From Streptomyces leeuwenhoekii (GTDB lineage Bacteria > Actinomycetota > Actinomycetes > Streptomycetales > Streptomycetaceae), in the NCBI RefSeq assembly GCF_001013905.1, contig NZ_LN831790.1, forward strand, positions 1,178,001 to 1,242,000: a stretch of DNA of 64,000 bases, written 5' to 3'. The translations under genes were made by a program, and so were the position numbers. Below, piece by piece: positions 9,091 to 16,935 of the stretch (the stretch's first letter is position 1; the number at the start of each line of letters is the position of its first letter). Below the pieces are notes generated by a model, which saw only the letters and a list, made by a program, of their open reading frames with translations, was not told where the DNA came from and did not search any database.

Positions 9091-9902
9091 TGCGCCGTCT
9101 CCGATTCCTCCACGACCTCGGCGGGCTCGGTCGGCTCGGCCGGCTCGGCCGGCTCGACGGTCTTCGAGGCTCCGGTGCCCGCCGAGGCAGCCGCGGCGGG
9201 GGCGGGGGCAGGGGGACCCGCAGCGGCGGCTCGTTCCGGGCCGAGTGCGACCACGCGCTTCGCCTCTTCGACGGCCGCGTCGAAACCGGTCTCCGGGTTC
9301 TGCCGGAGCAGCTCGGTGGCACGGGCGTGCGCGGCCACCGCCGGGTCGGGACTGCGCGCGGCCTTCTCCAGGGCGGGCTCGATCACGTCACCGAGGTCGG
9401 TCAGGGCCCGGCTCAGGCTCAGTTGCACGCTGCGGTCGCCGCGGCCGAGCTGCCGGACCAGTTCGTCGGCCAGCTCCTTCTCCGCGTCCTCGTCCTCGGG
9501 AACGAGGACGACCGCGACGCGCCACGCGGTCCGCGCGACCTCGTCGTCGGGGTCACGCAGCATGTCACGCGTGATCCAGGCCCAGGTGCTCTTGTCGCCG
9601 ATCTTGGAGAGCGTGTGCAGCGCCTGGCTGCGGGCCTGGGGGCGCTCGGAGTCGAGCTCCTGACGGATCCGGGGCAGGGTGATCTGCGGCGAGAGGCGGG
9701 TCAGCGCCCAGGACAGCATGTCGCGTACGAAGAAGTTAGGCTCGACCGCGCACCGCTCGACGAGCGTCTCCAGGAGCGCGGGGTCGGCCATGGAGCCGGC
9801 CGTCAGGGCCGCCTGAAGCCGGACGGACGGGTCCTCGGCGCGCAGGGCTTTGACCATGCGGGTGTCCTGCGGGGCTACGTGGGTCGTGTTGATCGGAACC
9901 AC
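9084..9902 (-). CDS. HEAT-repeat protein, partner of the MerR-HEAT regulator
   Basis: The 272-residue product is built of HEAT repeats from residue 15 to about 200 (PSVRLQAALTAGSMADPALL, DDEVARTAWRVAVV, PDPAVAAHARATELL), then a low-complexity Ala/Pro tail. HEAT solenoids are binding scaffolds, and related folds recognise alkylated DNA, but no catalytic residue is evident. The GTG start directly abuts AGGAGG; an in-frame ATG 13 codons on (MVKALRAEDPSV) is an alternative start with a weaker site. The gene heads a two-gene operon with the MerR-HEAT regulator, so it may be the regulator's effector or anti-regulator (inference). Confidence 0.8.
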   Translation of the reverse strand: MVPINTTHVAPQDTRMVKALRAEDPSVRLQAALTAGSMADPALLETLVERCAVEPNFFVRDMLSWALTRLSPQITLPRIRQELDSERPQARSQALHTLSKIGDKSTWAWITRDMLRDPDDEVARTAWRVAVVLVPEDEDAEKELADELVRQLGRGDRSVQLSLSRALTDLGDVIEPALEKAARSPDPAVAAHARATELLRQNPETGFDAAVEEAKRVVALGPERAAAAGPPAPAPAAAASAGTGASKTVEPAEPAEPTEPAEVVEESETAHC

Positions 9903-9922
9903 CTCCTGGCCCCAAGTGGAAT

Positions 9923-9941
9923 CCTTGCCACCGTGTCAAGG
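9923..9941 (-). promoter_or_regulatory. MerR-type operator within promoter spacer
   Basis: A 19-base dyad (CCTTG-N9-CAAGG, with CAC/GTG inner matches) lies 21 bases upstream of the HEAT gene start. On the minus strand it follows a TTGACC-like -35, the usual geometry of MerR-controlled promoters. The MerR-HEAT protein is the obvious candidate ligand. Confidence 0.6.
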
Positions 9942-10089
9942 TCAAGCCCGTGACCAGCGAGTCGGGAAATCGGCAGGTCACCGATCGAGTCGCGTCCTGC
10001 GGGCCGACGCCGGACCGGGCCCGCGCCCACGCTGCGACGCCTCGTCGTCGGCTCGTAGGCGCTGAACCCTCGACGGGGCCTGCTCTCGG

Positions 10090-10779
10090 TCAGGCAGAGG
10101 GGCGCCGCTCGGTGCCGCCGCCGCTGCCGTTCAGCGGGATCAGCGTTTCCAGATGAGCGCCTCTGACCCAGGAGCCCAGCAGGTCACGGTGCAGGGCCAC
10201 GATGTCCTGGCGCAGCGCCAGGCCCAGCGCGGCCTTCGTGAACGTGCGGCAGGTGGTGACGAACAACGCGACGTCCGCGCCGTGCTCGAGACGGGCCGTG
10301 CCAACGAACTTCTGCATGTCCTGCGAGGACACGCTCCGGTGCGGCGCGTACTTCTTGCACTGGACGACCAGCTTGCGGCCGTCGGCCAGGTAACCGACGA
10401 CGTCCGCGCCCAGGTCACCGCTCCTGCCACTGACGACGACCTTCGTACAGCCGTCCCGTCGGCACAGCTCCGCGATGTACCTCTCGAATTCCTGCCACGA
10501 CAAGGCGTCCACCTCGGCCATGGACAGCTCACGCGCGCGGGCTTCCTCCTGCGCCCGCCACGCGCGGTCCTGACCGACCGCGCGACGGTGCGCCCGCAGC
10601 AACGCCCAGGCGGCCCCGCCCAAGACGGCCGCGGCGAGTACGGCCACAAGGACCGGCCACACGGTCGACCAGTGTCCGACGACCCACACCACTGCGGCCA
10701 GCACCGTCACCGCGCCCCAGCCCTGCAGTTGCCTGCGGGTCCGCTTCTTCAGGCGCCGGCGTCGTCGACGTGCCGCCAT
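10090..10779 (-). CDS. Membrane-anchored Mrr-like restriction endonuclease domain protein
   Basis: The 229-residue protein starts at ATG 10779 after GGGGGA; an upstream in-frame start lacks a binding site. The N terminus is very basic (AARRRRRRLKKRTRR), followed by two membrane helices (VTVLAAVVWVVGHW and VWPVLVAVLAAAVLGGAAWALL). Residues about 100-200 are an Mrr_cat PD-(D/E)xK fold: EFERYIAELCRRDG, then GDLGADVVGYLADG (acidic residue) and LVVQCKKY (Q-x-K). Mrr nucleases cut modified DNA. Anchored forms like this one are common in Streptomyces, with unproven roles in defence or DNA uptake. It appears monocistronic. Confidence 0.85.
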   Translation of the reverse strand: MAARRRRRRLKKRTRRQLQGWGAVTVLAAVVWVVGHWSTVWPVLVAVLAAAVLGGAAWALLRAHRRAVGQDRAWRAQEEARARELSMAEVDALSWQEFERYIAELCRRDGCTKVVVSGRSGDLGADVVGYLADGRKLVVQCKKYAPHRSVSSQDMQKFVGTARLEHGADVALFVTTCRTFTKAALGLALRQDIVALHRDLLGSWVRGAHLETLIPLNGSGGGTERRPSA

Positions 10780-11198
10780 CACTCCCCCACTCCCGGACCC
10801 GTGGTCCACGATGTGCGCCGCCGGGCGCCGCCCAGGCCGTGCGGGCGCGGGGGCTCATCGGCCGGCCTGAGTGACGTCACGCGCAAGATGCCCGACGATG
10901 CTCGAGATCCTCTGACCGGCCGGGGTGGGCATCCAGGACTCCCGGCGCCAGAACGATGACTGCGAGCAGCACCGCCGCGTTGACCGGTCACCAACCGCTC
11001 CGACCTCCCCACCGACCGGCCTGCACCCCCACGGGCGGCTGGATGCCGCCGCCGACTTTCTTGTGTAGCGGCGCCTTGGCGGTGTCGGAGGCGGGTTGCC
11101 GACGAATGGCACAAAGCCATCGGACCTGGCCGAATAGCGCTGCGGCGAGCTTGAGGAGTACGGCTCCGGTGGCGGGCCGCTGTCGGACTCGCGCTACG
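10780..11198. other. Intergenic region without a convincing gene
   Basis: Short frames on both strands lack binding sites and family resemblance. One minus-strand stretch (GQRISSIVGHLARDVTQAG, near 10860-10915) reads a little like protein and might be a fragment, but it matches nothing I recognise. Confidence 0.3.
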
Positions 11199-11236
11199 GC
11201 GGATGGCCCGGGTCCCGCCCGGCCCGGGCCATCCGC
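11199..11236 (-). terminator. Strong terminator of the esterase gene
   Basis: A perfect 14-base stem (GCGGATGGCCCGGG and its complement) with a 10-base loop sits 4 bases beyond the esterase stop codon. Confidence 0.85.
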
Positions 11237-11240
11237 CCGC

Positions 11241-12389
11241 TCACCAGTCCAGCGGCAGAGTGGCGAGGTACTGGTCGAGCAGACCGGAGATGATCTCGTG
11301 GTCGCGGAGCGAGGGGTGCCAGTCGCAGCCGAGCCGGTCCAGGGCAGGATCGTCGTAGTACCAGTAGCCGACCCGGTCGTCTCCCCGGGCGTTGCGCTCC
11401 CTGACGATGCTCTGGGCGGTGTCGGCGAAAGCGGTACCGGACACCAGGGTGGCGCTGACCACCAGGAAGGTCCTGCTTCCGTAGCGGGCCCGCAGCTTGT
11501 CGAGGAAGCCGTGGTAGGCGCTCGTGTAGGCGGCGATCAGCTCGCTCTGTGTGGCCCACGGCTCGCCCGGGTGGAGCGGGGTCGAGAAGTCGTTGATGCC
11601 GAGGCCGACGACGACGACCTGCGGCCGCCAGCCGCGCGGCTTCTGCCAGACGTCACCGACGACGTTCAGCAGGGCCCGGTCGTAGTAGGTGCGGTAATCG
11701 GTGCCGGGGTCGCCGCCGTTGTAGTTGCGGACCATGCCGCGGCCGGAGAACGCGTTCTGCTGGTGGTCGGCGTCGAGCTTGCGGGCGGTGAGGGCGCCGA
11801 AGGCGAGGCCGGCGTTGCTGTTCCGGTCGACTCCTCCGTTGGCCGAGCAGTCGCGCGTGCCCGAGGTGTTGCCGTATCCGGCGGTGAAGGAGTCGCCGAT
11901 GAACTCGATCTGCCTGCTCCGCGCCGCGGGGGCGGGGAGGATTTCACCTCCCCGAGCGGCGACGAACCCGCCGAAGCGGCCGGCGGCCCACGGACACTCC
12001 GTCCGCTTGACGAGCCGCACCGTGTGCTCGGTGTCGGCGAGGTCCTTGACCCAGGACGTGGTGCGCCCGGGAGTCACCAGTGTGCTGACGGTCGTTCCGT
12101 CGATCTGGACGTCGTAGTCGTTGACGGAGTCGTCGAGCACGATCCCGACACCGGTTCCGCAGAACCGGCCTTCGAAGGCGATGCCGGGCCAGGTGTACTG
12201 CACCGAGCCGTCGGCTGCCTTCTTGACCCGGCCCGCCGTCCGGAATCCGGCGAAGGCGGCGGACGGCAGGGAGCGGCGGGCGACGGACGCCTGGGAGGGG
12301 GCGGCCGCGGCGACGGTGACGCCCGCGGTGACGCTCGCGGCGGCGGCCGTGAGCAGTGCCCGCCGGGAGAGATGGGGAGCGGTGCGCAT
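11241..12389 (-). CDS. Secreted SGNH esterase, carbohydrate esterase family 2 type
   Basis: The 382-residue protein starts at ATG 12389 behind GGAAGG. It has a twin-arginine signal (LSRRALLTAAAASVTAGVTV) ending near ASVARR. An N-terminal beta-rich domain (residues 40-150) precedes the SGNH hydrolase: block I IEFIGDSFTAGYG with the nucleophile Ser, GLGINDFSTPLHPG, and a C-terminal Asp-His pair in DWHPSLRDH. This two-domain layout is that of CE2 enzymes, which remove acetyl groups from xylan or glucomannan. A GGGAGCGCTCCC box 44 bases upstream of the start and the neighbouring LacI and GH6 genes support a role in cellulose/hemicellulose breakdown. Confidence 0.85.
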   Translation of the reverse strand: MRTAPHLSRRALLTAAAASVTAGVTVAAAAPSQASVARRSLPSAAFAGFRTAGRVKKAADGSVQYTWPGIAFEGRFCGTGVGIVLDDSVNDYDVQIDGTTVSTLVTPGRTTSWVKDLADTEHTVRLVKRTECPWAAGRFGGFVAARGGEILPAPAARSRQIEFIGDSFTAGYGNTSGTRDCSANGGVDRNSNAGLAFGALTARKLDADHQQNAFSGRGMVRNYNGGDPGTDYRTYYDRALLNVVGDVWQKPRGWRPQVVVVGLGINDFSTPLHPGEPWATQSELIAAYTSAYHGFLDKLRARYGSRTFLVVSATLVSGTAFADTAQSIVRERNARGDDRVGYWYYDDPALDRLGCDWHPSLRDHEIISGLLDQYLATLPLDW

Positions 12390-12432
12390 GAGCAATCCTT
12401 CCGGGCTCGGAGATCTGCGCGTGCGGTGGTGC

Positions 12433-12444
12433 GGGAGCGCTCCC
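12433..12444. promoter_or_regulatory. CebR/CelR-type operator before the CE2 esterase
   Basis: The perfect palindrome GGGAGCGCTCCC matches the core of the known cellobiose-responsive LacI-family operator TGGGAGCGCTCCCA of actinobacteria. Confidence 0.8.
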
Positions 12445-12569
12445 ATCATGACCGTGCCGGTGCGGCATGGGCAGTGGTCGGTGGCCACGGATACGCCAAC
12501 ACCCACGCCGCCCGCGAGCGCAACTTCCGGAGCCCGGCATGAGAAGCCCGGCGGCTCAGGCAGATCGAA

Positions 12570-12836
12570 GGCGCACCAGCCGGTACGCCTTCGAGTGGGT
12601 AGCCGGGGTCGGCGGTGTCGGCCGTGACGTCGTAGCGCGCGTATGGCGCACCCCGGAAGGCACAGAGTTCGCCGGCATCCAGGTTGACCGCGGCATCCGG
12701 CTGGAGACGCCCGCCTCTGCGGGCCCAGGCCGGTTCCCGGCGACCGGGTTCGGATCGCCCGATGCGTCGTCGCCGCGGTCATACCGAAGATGTCGGCCGA
12801 CGCGGAAGAACCACACTGCTGTACCCGTTTTCGTCA
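12570..12836 (-). pseudogene. Decayed hemopexin-repeat gene fragment
   Basis: On the minus strand, one frame gives AVWFFRVGRHLRYDRG and then PVAGNRPGPAEAG. After a phase change near 12700, a second frame gives DAAVNLDAGELCAFRG and APYARYDVTADTADPGYP. Both pieces match the hemopexin repeat pattern (FF-G--Y-RYD ... DPGYP-PI-GNWPG ... IDAAVNW). No start, signal peptide or intact frame remains, so this is a relic of an extracellular hemopexin-like protein. No symmetrical flanks were seen. Confidence 0.6.
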
Positions 12837-13189
12837 CTTCTCTGTCGCTGTCGCTGTCGGCTCGTCTTCCGGGGTGGTCTCGTGTCCGACGAGAGCGCTT
12901 CTGCCTCTGGCCCTGGTCCGACCTTTCAGCCGTCGTCTCACGCTTCGCCGCATCTGATGGCAGCTCCCGGCAGGAAGAAGGCCGATTTCTCGCACCGGCG
13001 TCACCGGGCGATGTCCGGCTTCTGCGCCTCACTGCGGGGGGTGCTTGACGCGGCGGTCGAGGGGGCGGGACCCGACGGCTGCACGGCGGCATCGGCGGCC
13101 CGGTGGGCGACGACACGACCCTGGGGGCGATGTTCCCGCCGCGGGCTGGAACCCGGTGGCCCGGGCACGACGAGTGCGGGTCGCGGCCG
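12837..13189. other. Intergenic region, nothing recognised
   Basis: About 350 bases between the hemopexin relic and the LacI gene. Frames exist on both strands but show no binding site or family resemblance. Confidence 0.3.
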
Positions 13190-14203
13190 TCAGGCGCTGG
13201 AGCGGACGACCAGGCGGGTGGGGAGGATCAGCGGGGTGGGGTCCTGCCCGTTGACGAGCGCGACGAGCATGCGCGCCATCTCCCGTCCGAGAGCCTCTAT
13301 GGGCTGATGGACGGTGGTGAGCGGGGGGTCGGCGATCCGGGCCACGGTCAGGTCGTCGAACCCGACCACGGCGACGTCGGCGGGCACCCGCCGGCCTGCC
13401 TCCCGCAACGTGCGCAGCGCGCCCGCCGCCATGTTGTCGTTGGCGGCGAACACCCCGTCGACGTCCGGGTGGTTCGCCAGCAGTACGGACATGGCGGCGG
13501 CTCCGCTGGGCTCGGTGAAGTCGCCCTCCCGCGGCGGGAACGGATCGAGACCGGCGCCCAGCATGGCGTCACGGTAGCCGCGGTACCGGGCACGCCCGGC
13601 CTCGGTGTCCAGGCGCCCGCAGATCGCGGCCACGCGCCTCCGGCCGCGACGGACCAGGTGCTCCGTCGCCTCGCGCGCTCCGCCGACGTTGTCGACGTCC
13701 ACGTACCAGCGGGGAACCCAGCCGACCGGGCGCCCGCCGAACACGACGGGCATCTGTGCCTCCTCGGCCAGACGCGCCAGCGGGTCGTCCTCGCGTACAG
13801 CCATCAGCATGGCGCCGTCCGCGCCGTTGGACCGAAGGAGCTCCTCGACCCGCTTACGGCCCCGGTCGGAGGCGGCCAGACACAGCATCAGATGCAGGTC
13901 GGCCTCCTCCAGGGCGGCCGAGGCCCCCACGATCACCTGGGCGAAGAACGGATCGGCGAAGATCGACGGATCCTCTCCCGAGACGACCAGGGCGGCCGCT
14001 CCTGACTGGCGGGTGGCCAGAGCGCGGGCGGTCGGGTTGGGTACGTAGCCGAGTTGCCGGACGGCCCGCTCGACGGCCTCGCGCTTGGCGCGGCTGACGT
14101 GCGGAGCGTTGTTGAGGGCACGGGAGGCCACGGAGCGGGAGACACCGGCGCGTTCGGCCACCTCGTCGAGCGTCGGCCGCCGACGCGGCGCATCTTCTGC
14201 CAT
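13190..14203 (-). CDS. LacI-family repressor of the cellulose/xylan locus (CebR/CelR-like)
   Basis: The 337-residue protein starts at ATG 14203. Residues 10-60 are a LacI-type helix-turn-helix and hinge (PTLDEVAERAGVSRSVASRA, VRQLGYVPNPTARALATRQ). The remainder is a periplasmic-binding-protein-like sensor with GVFAANDNMAAGAL and VPADVAVVGFDDLTVARIADPPLTTV. Regulators of this type are displaced by short oligosaccharides such as cellobiose. It is transcribed away from the GH6 gene, and three CebR/CelR-like boxes lie in the shared 383-base spacer, with another before the CE2 esterase. Local control of both enzymes and itself is therefore likely (inference). No sugar transporter genes are adjacent, unlike the classic ceb locus. 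Confidence 0.85.
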   Translation of the reverse strand: MAEDAPRRRPTLDEVAERAGVSRSVASRALNNAPHVSRAKREAVERAVRQLGYVPNPTARALATRQSGAAALVVSGEDPSIFADPFFAQVIVGASAALEEADLHLMLCLAASDRGRKRVEELLRSNGADGAMLMAVREDDPLARLAEEAQMPVVFGGRPVGWVPRWYVDVDNVGGAREATEHLVRRGRRRVAAICGRLDTEAGRARYRGYRDAMLGAGLDPFPPREGDFTEPSGAAAMSVLLANHPDVDGVFAANDNMAAGALRTLREAGRRVPADVAVVGFDDLTVARIADPPLTTVHQPIEALGREMARMLVALVNGQDPTPLILPTRLVVRSSA

Positions 14204-14318
14204 GGCCCATGAGCCCTTCCCTCTCGACCGGACGGGCAGCGTCTCACCTCGGCCCACGCCGCTGCCACCCGCTGGTGGACGCCCGGGCGCCGGCCAGGGC
14301 CGCTCAGGGTCCGGACGG

Positions 14319-14334
14319 CTGGAAGCGCTTCCAG
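14319..14334. promoter_or_regulatory. Palindromic LacI-family operator, repressor-proximal
   Basis: The perfect 16-base palindrome CTGGAAGCGCTTCCAG lies 116 bases upstream of the LacI gene start. It resembles the CebR/CelR box with AA/TT for GG/CC. Confidence 0.75.
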
Positions 14335-14403
14335 TCCCAGAGGAAGCCATGAGCCTCCAACCCCCTTGCGTGCCAAGACTGAAGGAGGCTTGCGCGTCAA
14401 CCC

Positions 14404-14432
14404 TTGACAGCTCAGTTGCCCCGTCACACCAT
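14404..14432 (+). promoter_or_regulatory. Putative promoter of the GH6 cellulase
   Basis: A consensus TTGACA -35 is followed after 17 bases by a poor -10 (CACCAT). The two CebR/CelR-like boxes are 34 bases further downstream, placed to block elongation or open-complex formation. Confidence 0.4.
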
Positions 14433-14465
14433 ACCGACCACACCCCAACGGTTTTGCCGCGCCGT

Positions 14466-14494
14466 TGGGAGCGCTTCCAGTGGGATCGCTCCCA
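14466..14494. promoter_or_regulatory. Tandem CebR/CelR-type operators before the cellulase
   Basis: TGGGAGCGCTTCCA (14466-14479) and TGGGATCGCTCCCA (14481-14494) are spaced by one base, each one or two mismatches from the consensus palindrome. They lie about 90 bases before the GH6 start. Confidence 0.8.
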
Positions 14495-14586
14495 GAGAGG
14501 GCCGTACCCCCCGCACTTCCTCAGCGCGTCGCGTGCTCCGGACGACAGCGTGCGACGCATCCCTGCCAGGAAACCGAGGTTCCGTC

Positions 14587-15552
14587 ATGCGCCGCAGACT
14601 CCGCGCCCTGACCGCAGCACTCTTCGCTCTGCCGCTGGCGCTCGCCGCCGCGCCGTCCGCCCACGCGGCCGACCCGACCACCATGACCAGCGGGTTCTAT
14701 GTGGACCCCGACTCCAGCGCGAAGAGGTGGGTGGCGGCCAACCCCGGCGACGGCCGGGCGGCCGCGATCAACGCCTCCATCGCCAACACCCCGATGGCCC
14801 GCTGGTTCGGCTCCTGGAGCGGCACCATCGGTACCGCCACGGGTGCTTACGTCGGGGCGGCGGACAGCCGGGACAAGCTGCCCATCCTCGTCGCCTACAA
14901 CATCTACCACCGCGATTACTGCGGCGGGCACTCCGCGGGCGGGGCCGCTTCGCCGTCCGCCTACGCCGACTGGATCGCCCAGTTCGCCGGCGGGATCGCC
15001 AACCGCCCGGCCCTCGTCATCCTCGAACCGGACTCCCTCGGAGACTACGGCTGCATGACCCAGGCGCAGATCGACGAACGCGAGGCCATGCTCGCAGGCG
15101 CCCTCACCCAGTTCAGCCGCCAGGCCCCCAACACCTGGGTCTACATGGACGCGGGCAACCCGGGCTGGGCCGACGCGGCGACCATGGCCCGGCGCCTCCA
15201 CGAAGCCGGCCTCCGTCAGGCGCACGGTTTCTCGCTCAACGTCTCCAACTACTTCACGACCGCCGAGAACACCGCCTACGGCAACGCCGTCAACCGCGAA
15301 CTCAGTGCCCGTTACGGCTACACCAAGCCGTTCGTCGTGGACACCAGCCGCAACGGCAACGGATCGAACGGACAGTGGTGCAACCCCTCGGGTCGCCGCA
15401 TCGGCACACCCACCCGGACGGGCGGAGGTGCCGAGATGCTGCTGTGGATCAAGACTCCGGGCGAGTCGGACGGCAACTGCGGCGTCGGAGCCGGCTCCAC
15501 GGCCGGGCAGTTCCTCCCGGAGGTCGCCTACAAGATGATCTACGGCTACTGA
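14587..15552 (+). CDS. Secreted GH6 endoglucanase/cellobiohydrolase
   Basis: The 321-residue enzyme starts at ATG 14587 with a Sec signal (MRRRLRALTAALFALPLALA, cleavage near AHAAD). It is a single GH6 catalytic domain: FYVDPDSSAKRWVAANPG, LPILVAYNIYHRDYCG, then LVILEPDSLGD with a catalytic aspartate, YMDAGNPGWAD, GFSLNVSNYFTTAEN, and GQWCNPSGRRIGTPTR. It hydrolyses beta-1,4-glucan with inversion. No carbohydrate-binding module is attached, so it is shorter than many Streptomyces homologues. Two CebR/CelR-like boxes in the leader suggest induction by cellobiose through the adjacent LacI protein. Confidence 0.9.
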   Translation: MRRRLRALTAALFALPLALAAAPSAHAADPTTMTSGFYVDPDSSAKRWVAANPGDGRAAAINASIANTPMARWFGSWSGTIGTATGAYVGAADSRDKLPILVAYNIYHRDYCGGHSAGGAASPSAYADWIAQFAGGIANRPALVILEPDSLGDYGCMTQAQIDEREAMLAGALTQFSRQAPNTWVYMDAGNPGWADAATMARRLHEAGLRQAHGFSLNVSNYFTTAENTAYGNAVNRELSARYGYTKPFVVDTSRNGNGSNGQWCNPSGRRIGTPTRTGGGAEMLLWIKTPGESDGNCGVGAGSTAGQFLPEVAYKMIYGY

Positions 15553-15563
15553 TCCAGGACTCC

Positions 15564-15580
15564 CGCCGCCTGCTGCGGCG
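15564..15580 (+). terminator. Weak hairpin after GH6 gene
   Basis: CGCCGC-N5-GCGGCG stem, 12 bases past the stop codon. Confidence 0.4.
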
Positions 15581-15640
15581 ACCGGCGGTCCCCCGGGGCG
15601 GCGGACGCTCCCTCAACCGACTCATCGACCGGAAAAGCGC

Positions 15641-15715
15641 GTGAGTCGACGCAGCTTACGGCGCCGCGCGGCCGCCCTCTGCGCGGCGCTCACCGTCTGC
15701 GCCGTCTCACCGTGA
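15641..15715 (+). other. Orphan signal-peptide-like micro-ORF
   Basis: A GTG-initiated frame of 24 codons reads as a basic n-region (SRRSLRRR) plus a hydrophobic core (AAALCAALTVCAVS) and then stops. It looks like the first exported segment of a lost secreted-enzyme gene downstream of the cellulase. No good binding site was seen; it may be chance. Confidence 0.25.
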
Positions 15716-15815
15716 CGCAGACGGTGACGGCTGCCCGCGGAGGACCACCGCGTGCGTCCTGCCGGCCCGTCCCGAGCCGCGGGGAGTCCGCCCCGATCCG
15801 CTCGGAGCGACCGCG

Positions 15816-15821
15816 TAGGCT
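15816..15821 (+). promoter_or_regulatory. Possible -10 for a leaderless transcript of the GlxA-type regulator
   Basis: TAGGCT lies 8 bases before ATG 15830, which itself lacks a ribosome binding site, a pattern typical of leaderless Streptomyces genes. The -35 is not clear. Confidence 0.4.
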
Positions 15822-15829
15822 TCCGGCGC

Positions 15830-16777
15830 ATGCACGTGGTGGCCGTTCTCGCACTCGACGGAGTGTCAGCCCTCGATCTCGCCATTCCCTGTCAGGTGTT
15901 CGCGCTGCCCACAGGCGACGACGGAACACCCGCCTACGAGCTGCGAGTCTGTGTCGATCAGGCGGTGACCGCGGCGGCCGGCCCGGTCGAGCCGTTCCGC
16001 ATCTCCTCCTCGTACGGCTGGGACGATGTCCTGGACGCGGCGACCGTCATCGTTCCCGGCTTCCCGCACGACCGGTTGCCGTCTCCGCGCGCGCTCCGAC
16101 TGCTACGGGAGGCGGCGGCCGGCGGGGCCCGTATCGCCTCCATCTGCACCGGAGCCTTCGCCCTCGCCCACGCTGGTCTCCTGGAGGGGCGGCGCGCGAC
16201 CACCCACTGGCGGTTCGCCGGCCTGCTCGCGGAGCGCTTCCCACGCACACGTGTGGACCCGTCGGTGCTCTACGTGGACGAAGGACAGGTACTCACCTCG
16301 GCCGGGATCGCCGCCGGACTCGACCTGTGCCTGCACATGGTCCGCCGCGACCATGGCGCGGCGGTGGCCGCGCAGGTCGCGCGCACGCTGGTCATGCCTC
16401 CCCAACGCACCGGCGGACAAGCCCAGTTCATCGAATACCGGGCGCCCGAGGAGGACGTGACCGACCTCGCCGGCACCCTGGAGTGGATGCGCGGCAAGCT
16501 CGGCGAACCGCTGAACCTGGCCGACATCGCCGCGCACGCGATGATGAGCCGCCGCAGCCTGGCCCGTCACTTCCGCGCCCAGACCGGTACCACGCCGCTG
16601 CGCTGGCTGCTCGCGCAGCGCGTCCAGCGCGCCCGGGAACTCCTGGAGACGACGGCGCTGCCGCTGGCGCGGGTGGCGGAGGCGTGCGGGTTCGGCTCCG
16701 TCGAGACACTGCGCCACCACTTCACACGGCAGGTCGGCACGACACCCTCCGCCTACCGGGCCGCCTTCCGCATCTGA
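15830..16777 (+). CDS. GlxA-type AraC-family regulator with DJ-1/PfpI domain
   Basis: The 315-residue protein joins an N-terminal DJ-1/PfpI amidotransferase-like domain (HVVAVLALDGVSALDLAIP; IASICTGAFALAHAGLLEGR with the elbow Cys; TTHWRFAGLL; VLTSAGIAAGLDL) to a C-terminal AraC/XylS double helix-turn-helix (LADIAAHAMMSRRSLARHF; LARVAEACGFGSVETLRHHF). In this family the DJ-1 part is a ligand sensor. Two free-standing DJ-1/PfpI genes follow in the same direction, so the regulator probably controls them (inference). ATG 15830 is chosen because family members begin with the beta strand HVVAVLAL. Confidence 0.9.
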   Translation: MHVVAVLALDGVSALDLAIPCQVFALPTGDDGTPAYELRVCVDQAVTAAAGPVEPFRISSSYGWDDVLDAATVIVPGFPHDRLPSPRALRLLREAAAGGARIASICTGAFALAHAGLLEGRRATTHWRFAGLLAERFPRTRVDPSVLYVDEGQVLTSAGIAAGLDLCLHMVRRDHGAAVAAQVARTLVMPPQRTGGQAQFIEYRAPEEDVTDLAGTLEWMRGKLGEPLNLADIAAHAMMSRRSLARHFRAQTGTTPLRWLLAQRVQRARELLETTALPLARVAEACGFGSVETLRHHFTRQVGTTPSAYRAAFRI

Positions 16778-16935
16778 GAGACGCATGGCGGACGGCGCGC
16801 GGAGGGTTGGCACGATCTTCCGCATCAGGGGCACGCGTGCCGGTGTCGTGGGCCTGTGGTCACAGGAAGACTGAGCGCGTCATCGCTTCCCGACGGCCGC
16901 CGGACACCGCGCCCCCTACTCATGACGGAGGCCCC

